The notes under the pieces are model-generated. The model searched no databases and had not been told where the DNA came from. It saw nothing but the letters and a program-made list of their open reading frames with translations. DNA of 41,871 nt from JAGNZR01 sp051648365 (lineage in GTDB: Bacteria > Fusobacteriota > Fusobacteriia > Fusobacteriales > Fusobacteriaceae). The stretch lies in assembly GCA_051648365.1 (NCBI GenBank), contig JBOFEZ010000001.1, positions 1 to 41,871 of the forward strand. Direction: 5' to 3'. The translations under genes were made by a program, and so were the position numbers. Below are positions 33,671-41,828 of this stretch, piece by piece. The stretch's first letter is position 1; every line of letters starts with the position of its first letter.

Positions 33671-34528
33671 TTGGAGGGGATAATTTGTGTTAATAAACCA
33701 CAGGGGATAACATCCTTTGATGTGGTAAGGAAGCTGAAAAGGATTCTAAAAGAAAAAAGAATCGGCCACACAGGAACTCTAGACCCTATGGCAACAGGGG
33801 TTATGGTAATATGTGTAGGCAGGGCAACGAGACTGGTACAGGATATTGAAGGATACGAAAAAGAGTATTTAGCAACATTCCAACTAGGATATAAAACTGA
33901 CACTTATGATAGAGAGGGAACTGTAACAGAGAGATCTGATCAGGAGAAACCAGATGAAAATATGTTGAAAGAAACCCTATCAACTTTTTTAGGGGATATA
34001 AAACAGGTACCACCAATGTATTCGGCTCTTAAAATAGATGGAAAAAGGCTTTATGATCTAGCTCGTGAAGGTATAACTGTAGAGCGGAAAGCTAGAGATG
34101 TAAAGATAAAATCACTGGATCTGAAAGAATATGATGGAGAGAGTGGAAAATTTTTATGTAAAGTATCCAAGGGTACCTATATAAGATCTCTTATCTTTGA
34201 TCTAGGAGAGAAACTGGGAACTTTTGCCACTATGACGGATTTGATAAGAACCGAGGTAGGAAAGGTAAAGCTCGCAGAATGTTTTACTTTGGAAGAGATG
34301 GAAGCTATGGCTGAAAACGGAGATTTATCATTCGTTCAAGGGGTAGAGGGATTTTTTGGATATCCGAGACTAGACCTTCTAGGAGAGGAAAATCTTAAAT
34401 ATTATAAAAATGGAAATAATTTCAGTTATGCTGGAAACGACGGATATTATTCAGTTTACTATATGGATGAATTTATAGGTTTTGCCACAATTAAAAACAG
34501 TAGGCTTCAGGCGTATAAATATTTCTAA
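33671..34528 (+). CDS. truB: tRNA pseudouridine(55) synthase
   Basis: 285 residues. Makes pseudouridine 55 in the T-loop of all tRNAs. Catalytic Asp38 in GHTGTLDPMATGV; other blocks are KVSKGTYIRSLIFDLG and PPMYSALKIDGKRLYDLAREG. The start is TTG at 33671: homology begins at EGIICVNKPQG and GGAGGGG lies 5 bases upstream. The longer frame from 33644 overlaps nnrD and adds residues outside the family. typA follows after 69 bp. Confidence 0.94.
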   Translation: MEGIICVNKPQGITSFDVVRKLKRILKEKRIGHTGTLDPMATGVMVICVGRATRLVQDIEGYEKEYLATFQLGYKTDTYDREGTVTERSDQEKPDENMLKETLSTFLGDIKQVPPMYSALKIDGKRLYDLAREGITVERKARDVKIKSLDLKEYDGESGKFLCKVSKGTYIRSLIFDLGEKLGTFATMTDLIRTEVGKVKLAECFTLEEMEAMAENGDLSFVQGVEGFFGYPRLDLLGEENLKYYKNGNNFSYAGNDGYYSVYYMDEFIGFATIKNSRLQAYKYF

Positions 34529-34557
34529 GTTTAGCAAGAATTAATATGTATATAGGT

Positions 34558-34563
34558 TATAAT
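34558..34563 (+). promoter_or_regulatory. Candidate -10 element of typA
   Basis: TATAAT 34 bp before the typA ATG, in the 69 bp truB-typA gap. The -35 position (CAAGAA) is poor, so the call is tentative. Confidence 0.35.
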
Positions 34564-34597
34564 AAAATTTAAAAATAAATATTAAAAGGATGTGCGT

Positions 34598-36412
34598 ATG
34601 AAAATTAAAAACGTAGCTATAATCGCCCACGTTGACCACGGAAAAACAACTCTAGTTGATTGTCTTTTAAAGCAAGCTGGAGTTTTTTCTTCTCACCAGA
34701 TGGATAAAGTTGAAGAGAGAGTAATGGATTCGAATGATATCGAAAAAGAGAGAGGAATCACAATATTCGCAAAGAATGCTGCTGTAAACTATAAAGATTA
34801 CAGAATCAACATAGTTGATACTCCAGGCCATGCTGACTTCGGAGGAGAGGTTCAGAGAATCATGAAGATGGTTGACTCAGTTATACTTGTTGTTGACTCA
34901 TTTGAAGGTACTATGCCACAGACAAAATATGTTCTTAAGAAAGCTCTTGAGCAAGGACATAGACCAATAGTTGTAGTAAATAAAATAGACAGACCTGGAG
35001 CTAGACCTGAAGAGGTTCTATACATGGTATATGACCTATTCCTAGAGCTAGATGCAAACGAGCACCAACTTGAGTTCCCAGTTGTTTATGCTTCTGGAAA
35101 AGCTGGATACGCAATAAAAGAACTTACAGATAAGAGTGAAAACATGGAAGCTCTATTTGAAACTATAATTGAGCACGTTCCATCTCCAGAGGGAGATAAA
35201 GATGCTCCGCTTCAATTCCTAGCTGCAAACATAGAGTATGATAACTATGTAGGTAAACTTGGAGTTGGAAGAATCTATAACGGAACTGTTAAGAAAAACC
35301 AAGAAGTTATGCTTATAAAAAGAGATGGAAAAATGGTTAAAGGAAAAGTTTCTATAATCTACGGATATGAGGGACTTAAGAAAGTTGAAGTTGAGTCAGC
35401 AATAGCTGGAGAAATCGTTTCAATAGCTGGACTTGCAACTGTAGATATCGGAGAGACAATCGCAGATGTAGCTAATCCTGTAGCTCTTCCATTAATCGAT
35501 ATAGACGAGCCAACTCTTGCTATGACATTCGTAGTAAATGATTCACCGTTCGCAGGTAAAGATGGAAAGTTCATAACTTCTAGAAATATCTGGGATAGAC
35601 TACAAAAAGAGCTTCAAGGAAACGTAAGTATGAGAGTAGAAGCTACAGCTTCAGCTGACTCATTCATAGTTAAAGGAAGAGGAGAGCTTCAACTTTCTAT
35701 ACTTCTAGAGAATATGAGAAGAGAAGGATATGAGATTCAAGTTTCAAGACCTAGAGTTATATTCCAAGAAATCAATGGAGAGTTAAACGAGCCAGTTGAA
35801 CTAGCAGTAGTAGACGTTGATGACAACTTCACTGGAATAGTTATCGAGAAGATGGGAATCAGAAAGGGAGAGCTTGTAACTATGACTCCTGGAACAGATG
35901 GATACACAAGACTTGAGTTTAAAGTTCCTGCAAGAGGACTTATCGGATATAGAGGAGAGTTCCTAACAGATACAAAAGGAACAGGAATCCTTAACCACTC
36001 ATTCTGTGAGTATGCACCACATAGAGGAGATATCCCTACAAGAAATAAGGGAGCTCTTATCTCTCTTGAGACTGGAAAGACTATAGCTTATGCACTAAGT
36101 GGATTACAAGATAGAGGAACAATGTTCCACGATCCAGGTGTAGAAGTTTATGCTGGAATGGTTATCGGAGAACACAACAGAGAGAACGACCTAGTTGTAA
36201 ACGTTTGTAAAACTAAGAAACTTACTAACATGAGAGCTTCTGGATCTGATGATGCTGTAAGACTTGCAACTCCAAGAAGAATGACTCTTGAGCAAGCTAT
36301 TGAGTACATTGGTGATGATGAGCTAGTAGAGATCACTCCAAAAAATATCAGAATCAGAAAGAAATATCTGAATGAAAATGATAGAAAAAAAGCTGAAAAC
36401 AGCAAAAAATAA
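34598..36412 (+). CDS. typA: Ribosome-associated translational GTPase TypA/BipA
   Basis: 604 residues, usual length. Binds the ribosome and helps large-subunit assembly and stress or cold adaptation. G1 AHVDHGKTTLVD, switch I ERGITIFAKN, G3 DTPGHADFGGEVQR, G4 NKIDRPGARP, then EF-G-like domains and the BipA C-terminal domain (TNMRASGSDDAVRLATPRRMTLEQAIEYI). The ATG at 34598 has AAAGGA 8 bases upstream; the GTG at 34592 would be too close. Codon use is visibly richer in C-ending codons (TTC, AAC, ATC) than in neighbours, suggesting high expression. Confidence 0.96.
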   Translation: MKIKNVAIIAHVDHGKTTLVDCLLKQAGVFSSHQMDKVEERVMDSNDIEKERGITIFAKNAAVNYKDYRINIVDTPGHADFGGEVQRIMKMVDSVILVVDSFEGTMPQTKYVLKKALEQGHRPIVVVNKIDRPGARPEEVLYMVYDLFLELDANEHQLEFPVVYASGKAGYAIKELTDKSENMEALFETIIEHVPSPEGDKDAPLQFLAANIEYDNYVGKLGVGRIYNGTVKKNQEVMLIKRDGKMVKGKVSIIYGYEGLKKVEVESAIAGEIVSIAGLATVDIGETIADVANPVALPLIDIDEPTLAMTFVVNDSPFAGKDGKFITSRNIWDRLQKELQGNVSMRVEATASADSFIVKGRGELQLSILLENMRREGYEIQVSRPRVIFQEINGELNEPVELAVVDVDDNFTGIVIEKMGIRKGELVTMTPGTDGYTRLEFKVPARGLIGYRGEFLTDTKGTGILNHSFCEYAPHRGDIPTRNKGALISLETGKTIAYALSGLQDRGTMFHDPGVEVYAGMVIGEHNRENDLVVNVCKTKKLTNMRASGSDDAVRLATPRRMTLEQAIEYIGDDELVEITPKNIRIRKKYLNENDRKKAENSKK

Positions 36413-36453
36413 TTAAAAAATAAAAGATATAAAATAGAATAGGAGAGTTAGAG

Positions 36454-37278
36454 ATGGGAAAATTTCAGATGCTACTTGTTTTGCTTTTAACTATATTTTT
36501 CACTGGATGCAGTAATACCCCTAAAAAGGAGATTCCAGAAAATTTAGTATATGAGGCGATACTGGCAGATGATTCCCGTACTCTAACCTCCTTTTTTAAT
36601 TCAGAATTTTCACCTGCCTACAAGAATAAAAACGGAATATCCCTCCTAGACATGGCTATAAAATATGATTCTTTAAAATCTCTTGGAGTTCTCGCTAGGC
36701 AAGATTTGAATTTGAATGAAGGACTTTTTAGAGTGAGAAGTTTTCAGGCATTGGAGATATTGATAAAAAATGGAGCTGATCCAAATATAAAAAATTCTTT
36801 TGGAGAACCGCTATTAACTTATTATATAAAGAATAAACCAGATTCTTTTGTGAAATACATAATATCTCAGGGGGCCTCTCTCAAAAATGAAGATAGCTCT
36901 GGCTGGACACCACTTTTTTGGTCAGCTTCAGTAGGAAGTTCTGAAATTTTAAAAGAACTTCTAAATGGAGGAGCGAATCCTAGGGAAAGGGATAGAGAGG
37001 GGAATTTACCTATATATTATGTGACAGATCACGATAAGTTGGAACTGCTCCTAGAATATGAATATGACCTCAATTTGAAAAATAAAGAGGGAGAAAATAT
37101 TTTTGGAGAGATACTTATGAAGGCAGTGGCTAACAGAGAATTTCTAATAATTGAAAGGTTAATAAAAAAAGGTGTGAATCCTAGCTACCGTTCCTATGGA
37201 AGAGGTGCGATGGATATTGCAGAACGAGCTAAAGACAGTGAAATGATAGAATTTTTAAATAAAAAAGTACCCCGTTAA
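36454..37278 (+). CDS. Ankyrin-repeat lipoprotein
   Basis: 274 residues. Lipobox FTGC (Cys19). The mature part is four to six ankyrin-type helix pairs, e.g. ALEILIKNGADPNIKNSFGEPLLTY, VKYIISQGASLKNEDSSGWTPLFWSASVG and EILKELLNGGANPRERDREGNLPIYY. A protein-binding scaffold on the periplasmic face of a membrane is likely; the partner is unknown. AGGAGAG precedes the ATG. Its stop codon overlaps that of the convergent gene inside a terminator loop. Confidence 0.85.
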   Translation: MGKFQMLLVLLLTIFFTGCSNTPKKEIPENLVYEAILADDSRTLTSFFNSEFSPAYKNKNGISLLDMAIKYDSLKSLGVLARQDLNLNEGLFRVRSFQALEILIKNGADPNIKNSFGEPLLTYYIKNKPDSFVKYIISQGASLKNEDSSGWTPLFWSASVGSSEILKELLNGGANPRERDREGNLPIYYVTDHDKLELLLEYEYDLNLKNKEGENIFGEILMKAVANREFLIIERLIKKGVNPSYRSYGRGAMDIAERAKDSEMIEFLNKKVPR

Positions 37279-37293
37279 AGGGTACTTTTTTTC
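37262..37293. terminator. Bidirectional terminator holding two convergent stop codons
   Basis: AAAAAGTACCC (37262-37272), 7-base loop, GGGTACTTTTT (37280-37290). The loop carries the stop of the ankyrin gene (37276-37278) and, on the other strand, the stop of the DUF4015 gene (37277-37275). Confidence 0.92.
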
Positions 37294-38849
37294 TCGAATG
37301 AGTATCTGTTAGCAGCGTTCCAAAGGATATATTCCTCTAGTCCGAGAGCATTTAGAGCTCTTATCTGTTCTTTGACCTCTTTTTTTCCATATTTAATATG
37401 CCCTTTAACCCATGGAGCAGAAAAATCTTGAATCCATGTTCTTATAGTTGCAGGAGTATCAATGTTAAAACTTCTATTCATAGAATCTCTTGAAGAACCG
37501 TAAACAGTTTTATATGGTTCAGCATCAGGAACAGCTGCTCCGTAAACTCCATTTCCATAGTGGCTTGGGTAAACCATAGGACAAATATAGTCCACTACGT
37601 TAGAAACAGCTTCCCAGTGTTGTCCAAGAGCCATATCATCAGGGGAAGATCCTACCTGTCCATAGACATCTGCAGCTGTATAAACTTCCAGAGGAGAGAG
37701 CTGTTTATGAGCTTCAGTTAGGAAGTTTTGGATAGCAGCAGGCTTACTTTCATTTTTAGGGTTTCTATAGTTTAGATGAGGATCCAGTTTACCACCATTA
37801 GAAGCTGGGAATCTCACATAATCAAATTGAATCTCATTGAACCCTACACGGGCTGCTTCTTTAGAAACATCAATGTTATACTGCCAAAGCTCTCTGTCAT
37901 GGGCAGAAACCCAGATAAGTCCGTCAGCATTAGAGAATGGTTTTCCAGTACGCTTGTCCAGTATAGTTCTTTCGGGTTTAGATTTAGCATAAGTAGGATC
38001 TTTAAAAGAAACAACTCTTGCTATGGTATAGATATTGTTTTCTTTTAGTTTCGCCATAAGAGCTTCTATATTTTTTATAGGTCTACGTTTGTCAGAATCC
38101 AATCCATATTTTGAAACAACTTCAGGCATGCTCCATAAAAGATGTCCGTCATCATTTTTAACATCTATAACAAAGGCATTTATTTCAGTCGTTTTAGCCA
38201 GTTCGATAAGTCTGTCCAAAGCCTTAGGTGTAGAGACAGTAGAAGTAGAAACATAGATTCCCTTAACTTTTACTTTAGGATTGCTAGGGTATTCCTTTTT
38301 AAGGAAAGGATCAAAATTCAACTTTCCCCACTGCTGTGGCAGTAAATCATTTATAGAAGGAAGGAGAACTTTTTTAGTAATCCATCCCTCCTTTGTTTTT
38401 CTATCTTTTAGGTAACTTACCCTAACATAAGTTTCAAGTTTTTGATTTCCAGATGTAATCTCTTCAAGAATAGTAACTCTAGTTCCTTTTCTTAAATAAT
38501 CGATTCTCTGTCCTTCTGTAGCAGCATTGAAAACTTGGAGATTAGCAATGTTGGTATAAAAATATTCTGACGAAGCGATTTCTTCAGCAATAACCTCTTT
38601 GACAGTTTCCTCTTTCAGAGGTTCTTCTACCTTTATTTGAATTTCTTCAATTTTAGGTTCCACAGAAGGTGTGTTTTCTTTTTTAACTTCTGAAACTTTA
38701 GTTTCTTCAGCTGTGGATTCAGATGACTCATCTTTTGTTAGCTCATCGCCTTGAAAAGTATAGCTCCCTTTTACTATTTCAACGGTTTCAGTTTTTCCGC
38801 AAGAAATAAAAAATGCCATAAGGGATATGGCAATTAAAAATTTTTTCAA
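37275..38849 (-). CDS. Lipoprotein with SH3-like domain and DUF4015 putative glycoside hydrolase domain
   Basis: 524 residues. Start TTG at 38849: GGAG lies 9 bases upstream and the product begins with a clean lipoprotein signal (MKKFLIAISLMAFFISCGK, Cys17). An acidic Glu/Lys-rich linker (about 20-90) leads to a bacterial SH3-like domain (about 92-160, ANLQVFNAATEGQRIDYLRKGTRVTILE). The rest is the TIM-barrel-like DUF4015 domain: KVKGIYVSTSTV, NAFVIDVKNDDG, GFNEIQFDYVRFP, VYTAADVYG and YICPMVYPSHY. Acidic residues in VIDVKNDDG and QFDYVRFP could be catalytic, but no activity is established for this family to my knowledge. Likely acts on a cell-wall or surface glycan. Confidence 0.85.
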   Translation of the reverse strand: MKKFLIAISLMAFFISCGKTETVEIVKGSYTFQGDELTKDESSESTAEETKVSEVKKENTPSVEPKIEEIQIKVEEPLKEETVKEVIAEEIASSEYFYTNIANLQVFNAATEGQRIDYLRKGTRVTILEEITSGNQKLETYVRVSYLKDRKTKEGWITKKVLLPSINDLLPQQWGKLNFDPFLKKEYPSNPKVKVKGIYVSTSTVSTPKALDRLIELAKTTEINAFVIDVKNDDGHLLWSMPEVVSKYGLDSDKRRPIKNIEALMAKLKENNIYTIARVVSFKDPTYAKSKPERTILDKRTGKPFSNADGLIWVSAHDRELWQYNIDVSKEAARVGFNEIQFDYVRFPASNGGKLDPHLNYRNPKNESKPAAIQNFLTEAHKQLSPLEVYTAADVYGQVGSSPDDMALGQHWEAVSNVVDYICPMVYPSHYGNGVYGAAVPDAEPYKTVYGSSRDSMNRSFNIDTPATIRTWIQDFSAPWVKGHIKYGKKEVKEQIRALNALGLEEYILWNAANRYSFEKKSTL

Positions 38850-38870
38850 ATTAATCAACTCCAAAATTTA

Positions 38871-39860
38871 TTATATATATATTTTACTTACATCGGGAAG
38901 AGAGAATATTTTTAGGAGTGTCCAGTAGTCAACCTTAAAAAGTATCTTGTCCCCTAATTTGTAGTGGGTATTATTATTTTTGAATTCTATTATGGTGTGG
39001 TCTGAGGTAACTCCTGTCAGAAGAATATTTTCGTCTAAAGGATGGAGTCCCTGGAGATTGATTTCGACACAACCCATGGCAAGAACACCTCGTAAAGAGT
39101 TGTTTTTTATTTTAAGTTCGATAATTTCAGCAGCTAAAAGAAAAACATCGTCGAAAGAACCTGGAAGAGTTGTTTTTTTGCTGGTATCTCTTCCTAAAAG
39201 TAGTCCCTCTCCGATTCTCAGGTTAACTCTCTCCTGTTTCGATATTAGTGGAAGAAGATGTAAAAAACTTGAATTTCCAGCAGAAATCCAGAGCTTTAAG
39301 CCACTTTTTTCCTCAAGTTCTTCTCTTATATCCAGTAGTGAAGAGAAAATATCTGTAGTGGGAAAACTGTCTGAGAGACAGGCCATATTGGAAGCTATTC
39401 CCAAAAATTCAATATTTTTCAGTTTCAAAATTTCATCTGTTACCGAATGGATATCTTTTATATTTTCTCCATCACGAAAATCCCCTGTTTCTAAAAGAAG
39501 AAAAATTTTGTGTTTTTTTCCTTCTTTTTCTGCACAGGAGTTCAAAGTTTTTATAGTTTCAATTTCCGAATTAAGGGATATATCTGCAAATTTTACAACA
39601 TCCTCAGCTTCAGAAAGCAGAGGAACTCTGGTAAGGAGTTTTTCACATGGAAGAGATACGATTTTTTTGAGATTGCTTATTCTGGATTCTCCAATACAGG
39701 TACATCCAGAATGAAGAATAGTTTCTGCGATAGCCAAATCATTAAAAACAGATTTTGTTATTCCAGTAACAGAAATATTTTTTTCTCTACACATGGAAAC
39801 GATATTTTTGCAGTTTAGGCTAAGTTTATTGAGGTTTACAATAAGAATGGGATAGCTCAT
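38871..39860 (-). CDS. Alanine racemase-fold PLP enzyme, ornithine racemase-like
   Basis: 329 residues. Alanine racemase N-terminal barrel with the PLP Lys in VTGITKSVF (Lys36). IGESRISNLKKI, RVPLLSEAEDVVKFADISLNSEIETIK, NLRIGEGLLLGRDT and the end VDYWTLLKIFSLPDVSKIYI match the ornithine/alanine racemase group (Orr) better than biosynthetic Alr or the short YggS proteins. It would interconvert L- and D-ornithine or another amino acid. ATG overlaps the recR stop by one base (TAATG), with AGGAG upstream, so it is in the recR operon. Confidence 0.82.
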   Translation of the reverse strand: MSYPILIVNLNKLSLNCKNIVSMCREKNISVTGITKSVFNDLAIAETILHSGCTCIGESRISNLKKIVSLPCEKLLTRVPLLSEAEDVVKFADISLNSEIETIKTLNSCAEKEGKKHKIFLLLETGDFRDGENIKDIHSVTDEILKLKNIEFLGIASNMACLSDSFPTTDIFSSLLDIREELEEKSGLKLWISAGNSSFLHLLPLISKQERVNLRIGEGLLLGRDTSKKTTLPGSFDDVFLLAAEIIELKIKNNSLRGVLAMGCVEINLQGLHPLDENILLTGVTSDHTIIEFKNNNTHYKLGDKILFKVDYWTLLKIFSLPDVSKIYI

Positions 39861-40456
39861 TATTCTATCTCCTGTCTGCCCTCAAGAGCTCTTGAAATAG
39901 TTGCAGAGTCTGCATACTCAATATTTCCTCCCATAGGAATTCCACTCGCAATTCTTGTGATTTTCACATGAAAAGGCTTCAGAAGTTTTGTAAGATATAA
40001 AGTTGTAGTCTCTCCTTCCAGGTCTGGATTGAGAGCTATTATAATTTCCTTGATATCCTCCTGAGCCACTTTTTTTAAAAGAGATTCAAGATTGAGTTTA
40101 TTAGGTGTGATTCCTTTAAGAGGAGCTAGTTTACCTCCTAAAACATGGTATTTACCACGGTATTTACCTGTTTTTTCGAAAGAAAGAACATCTCTAGAAT
40201 CCTCGACTACACAAATTAATTGACTGTCTCTAAACTCGTCAGAACAGATAGGACAGGTATCTTTTTCAGAGAGATCTCCACAGATACTACATTTTTTTAT
40301 AAGCTTTTTTGCCTCCAAAAGAGCCTGAGAAAAACTCTCAACTTCTTCTAAACTGCTCTCAAGAATATGGAAAGCTAAACGTGTAGCACTTTTTCTTCCT
40401 ATTCCCGGGAGTCTTCCAAAAGCATCGATAACTTTTTCCAATGCGTCAATAGCCAT
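39860..40456 (-). CDS. recR: Recombination mediator RecR
   Basis: 198 residues, usual length. Works with RecO (and RecF) to load RecA on gapped DNA. Helix-hairpin-helix region FGRLPGIGRKSATRLAFHIL, the Cys4 zinc motif CSICGDLSEKDTCPIC, and the Toprim domain (LICVVEDSRDVLSFEKTGKYRGKYHVLGG). ATG overlaps the preceding stop (TAATG) and lacks a clear ribosome site, so it is probably translated by coupling to the 104-residue protein upstream. Confidence 0.96.
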   Translation of the reverse strand: MAIDALEKVIDAFGRLPGIGRKSATRLAFHILESSLEEVESFSQALLEAKKLIKKCSICGDLSEKDTCPICSDEFRDSQLICVVEDSRDVLSFEKTGKYRGKYHVLGGKLAPLKGITPNKLNLESLLKKVAQEDIKEIIIALNPDLEGETTTLYLTKLLKPFHVKITRIASGIPMGGNIEYADSATISRALEGRQEIE

Positions 40457-40770
40457 TAGTCGTTCACTATCTCAGTTTTTATTGATTTTGTAATCTCTCT
40501 TATATCTCTTTTGATCTCTCTTCTCTCTTTTCCTAATTCTGCATTTTTTATGATATAGTCATCGACTCTGTCCTCGTAATCAGATCTCATATTTCTTACT
40601 ACATCTAAGATATCATCGTAGCTCATAGTTGGAGTAATATATTCTTTGAAGTTAGAAAGAAGTTCTATTCTAATTCTGTTGTCTCTAATTTGTCTGTCAT
40701 TATCTTCAATCTCTCTTTTGATTTTATTTGTAGCTCTCTCTTTTCTAACTAGCTCTAATGCTCTATCCAT
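40456..40770 (-). CDS. Coiled-coil protein of unknown function upstream of recR
   Basis: 104 residues, highly charged and almost wholly helical (RALELVRKERATNKIKREIEDNDRQIRDNRIRIELL; KNAELGKERREIKRDIREITKSIK), with a non-helical break at KEYITPTMSYDDILDVV. No signal, membrane segment or Cys. The ATG at 40770 has AGGAGG upstream; the longer frame to 40851 has no support. In many bacteria recR is preceded by the similar-sized nucleoid protein YbaB; this sequence does not look like YbaB but takes its place. Function unknown. Confidence 0.8.
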   Translation of the reverse strand: MDRALELVRKERATNKIKREIEDNDRQIRDNRIRIELLSNFKEYITPTMSYDDILDVVRNMRSDYEDRVDDYIIKNAELGKERREIKRDIREITKSIKTEIVND

Positions 40771-40796
40771 TTTATTCCTCCTAAAAATATAATTAA

Positions 40797-40818
40797 GGGT
40801 GCATTTTAATACACCCTC
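40797..40818 (-). terminator. Hairpin between pfkA and the recR operon
   Basis: Minus strand AGGGTG...CACCCT stem around a 10-base loop, then an A/T-rich run (TAATTATATTTTT). It may end pfkA transcripts, but it lies just past the candidate -10 at 40824-40819 and so could also be in the leader of the recR operon. Confidence 0.45.
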
Positions 40819-40848
40819 ATTATACAACACAATATCCAGTTTTATCAA
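40819..40848 (-). promoter_or_regulatory. Candidate promoter of the recR operon
   Basis: Minus strand TTGATA (40848-40843), 18 bp spacer, TATAAT (40824-40819), about 50 bp upstream of the ATG at 40770. Confidence 0.6.
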
Positions 40849-40862
40849 CAAGCAACTTGAAA

Positions 40863-41828
40863 TTATTTAGATAATACTCTAGCTATTTCAAAATCTTCAG
40901 AAATACTTGTAAATCTCTGTCCTTCCCAAGCGTATGAGATAGGGTGAGTAACTATTTTATTTCCTTCCATTCCTACCATAACTCCTCCGTCTCCAGCTAC
41001 AAGAATCTCAACAGCTTTAACAGCCATTTTTGTAGCAAGAATTCTATCGAATCCAGAAGGAGCTCCTCCTCTCTGAACGTGTCCTAGAACTACGCTTCTA
41101 ACTTCAGAATTAACTTTGTGCTTTAATTCTTCCTCGATATCGGAAACTTTTCCTACACCTTCAGCTACAAGAACTATATCATGAAGTTTTCCAGTTTTTC
41201 TACGATCCTTAATCTGAAGTGCAAGCATCTCTATAGGATTATCCATCTCAGGAATAAGAAGTCCATCTCCTCCTCCTGCTAGACATGAATAAAGAGCAAG
41301 GTCTCCAGCATGTCTTCCCATAACCTCTACAAGAATTGTTCTCTCGTGTGAAGTTGCAGTATCTCTGATTTTAGAGATAGCATCTAGAATAGTGTTAAGA
41401 CATGTGTCAAACCCTATAGTAAAATCAGTTCCGATAATATCATTGTCAATAGTTCCAGGTAATCCTACAACTTTAATTCCATGCTCCTTAGAAAGCAGAT
41501 CAGCACCACGGTATGAACCGTCACCACCGATGACAATAACACCCTCGATACCTCTTCTTTTTAGATTGGCAGCTGCTATGGTTCTAAATTTTGGATCTTT
41601 AAATTCTAGACATCTAGCAGTAAGTAGTTTAGTTCCACCTCTGTCGATGATTCCAGAAACATATTGAGAATCAATAGGAAAAATCTCATCGTTTAGCATC
41701 CCTGAATATCCTCTTTTTACACCATATACAGTCATTCCTAAATCCATGGCATATTTTGCAGCAGCTCTGATAGCTGTGTTCATTCCTGGAGCGTCTCCTC
41801 CACTAGTTAAAATTGCAATTTTTTTCAT
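40863..41828 (-). CDS. pfkA: ATP-dependent 6-phosphofructokinase
   Basis: 321 residues, the standard bacterial PfkA size. Phosphorylates fructose 6-phosphate in glycolysis. ATP-site GGDAPGMN and GGDGSYRGA, catalytic GTIDNDI (Asp base), GRHAGDLAL and LGHVQRGGAPSGFDR are intact. The GGDGS glycine and TIDND pattern indicate the ATP-using, not the pyrophosphate-using, form. ATG at 41828, with GGGAG about 12 bases upstream; a TTG at 41840 is less likely because it would sit directly on that site. The promoter lies outside the window or in its last 40 bases. Confidence 0.96.
   Translation of the reverse strand: MKKIAILTSGGDAPGMNTAIRAAAKYAMDLGMTVYGVKRGYSGMLNDEIFPIDSQYVSGIIDRGGTKLLTARCLEFKDPKFRTIAAANLKRRGIEGVIVIGGDGSYRGADLLSKEHGIKVVGLPGTIDNDIIGTDFTIGFDTCLNTILDAISKIRDTATSHERTILVEVMGRHAGDLALYSCLAGGGDGLLIPEMDNPIEMLALQIKDRRKTGKLHDIVLVAEGVGKVSDIEEELKHKVNSEVRSVVLGHVQRGGAPSGFDRILATKMAVKAVEILVAGDGGVMVGMEGNKIVTHPISYAWEGQRFTSISEDFEIARVLSK

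Noticed and set aside
38980..39714. 244-codon open frame on the plus strand
   Set aside because: It lies wholly antisense to the racemase gene, has no ribosome site and gives a low-complexity Ser/Phe-rich product with no family features.
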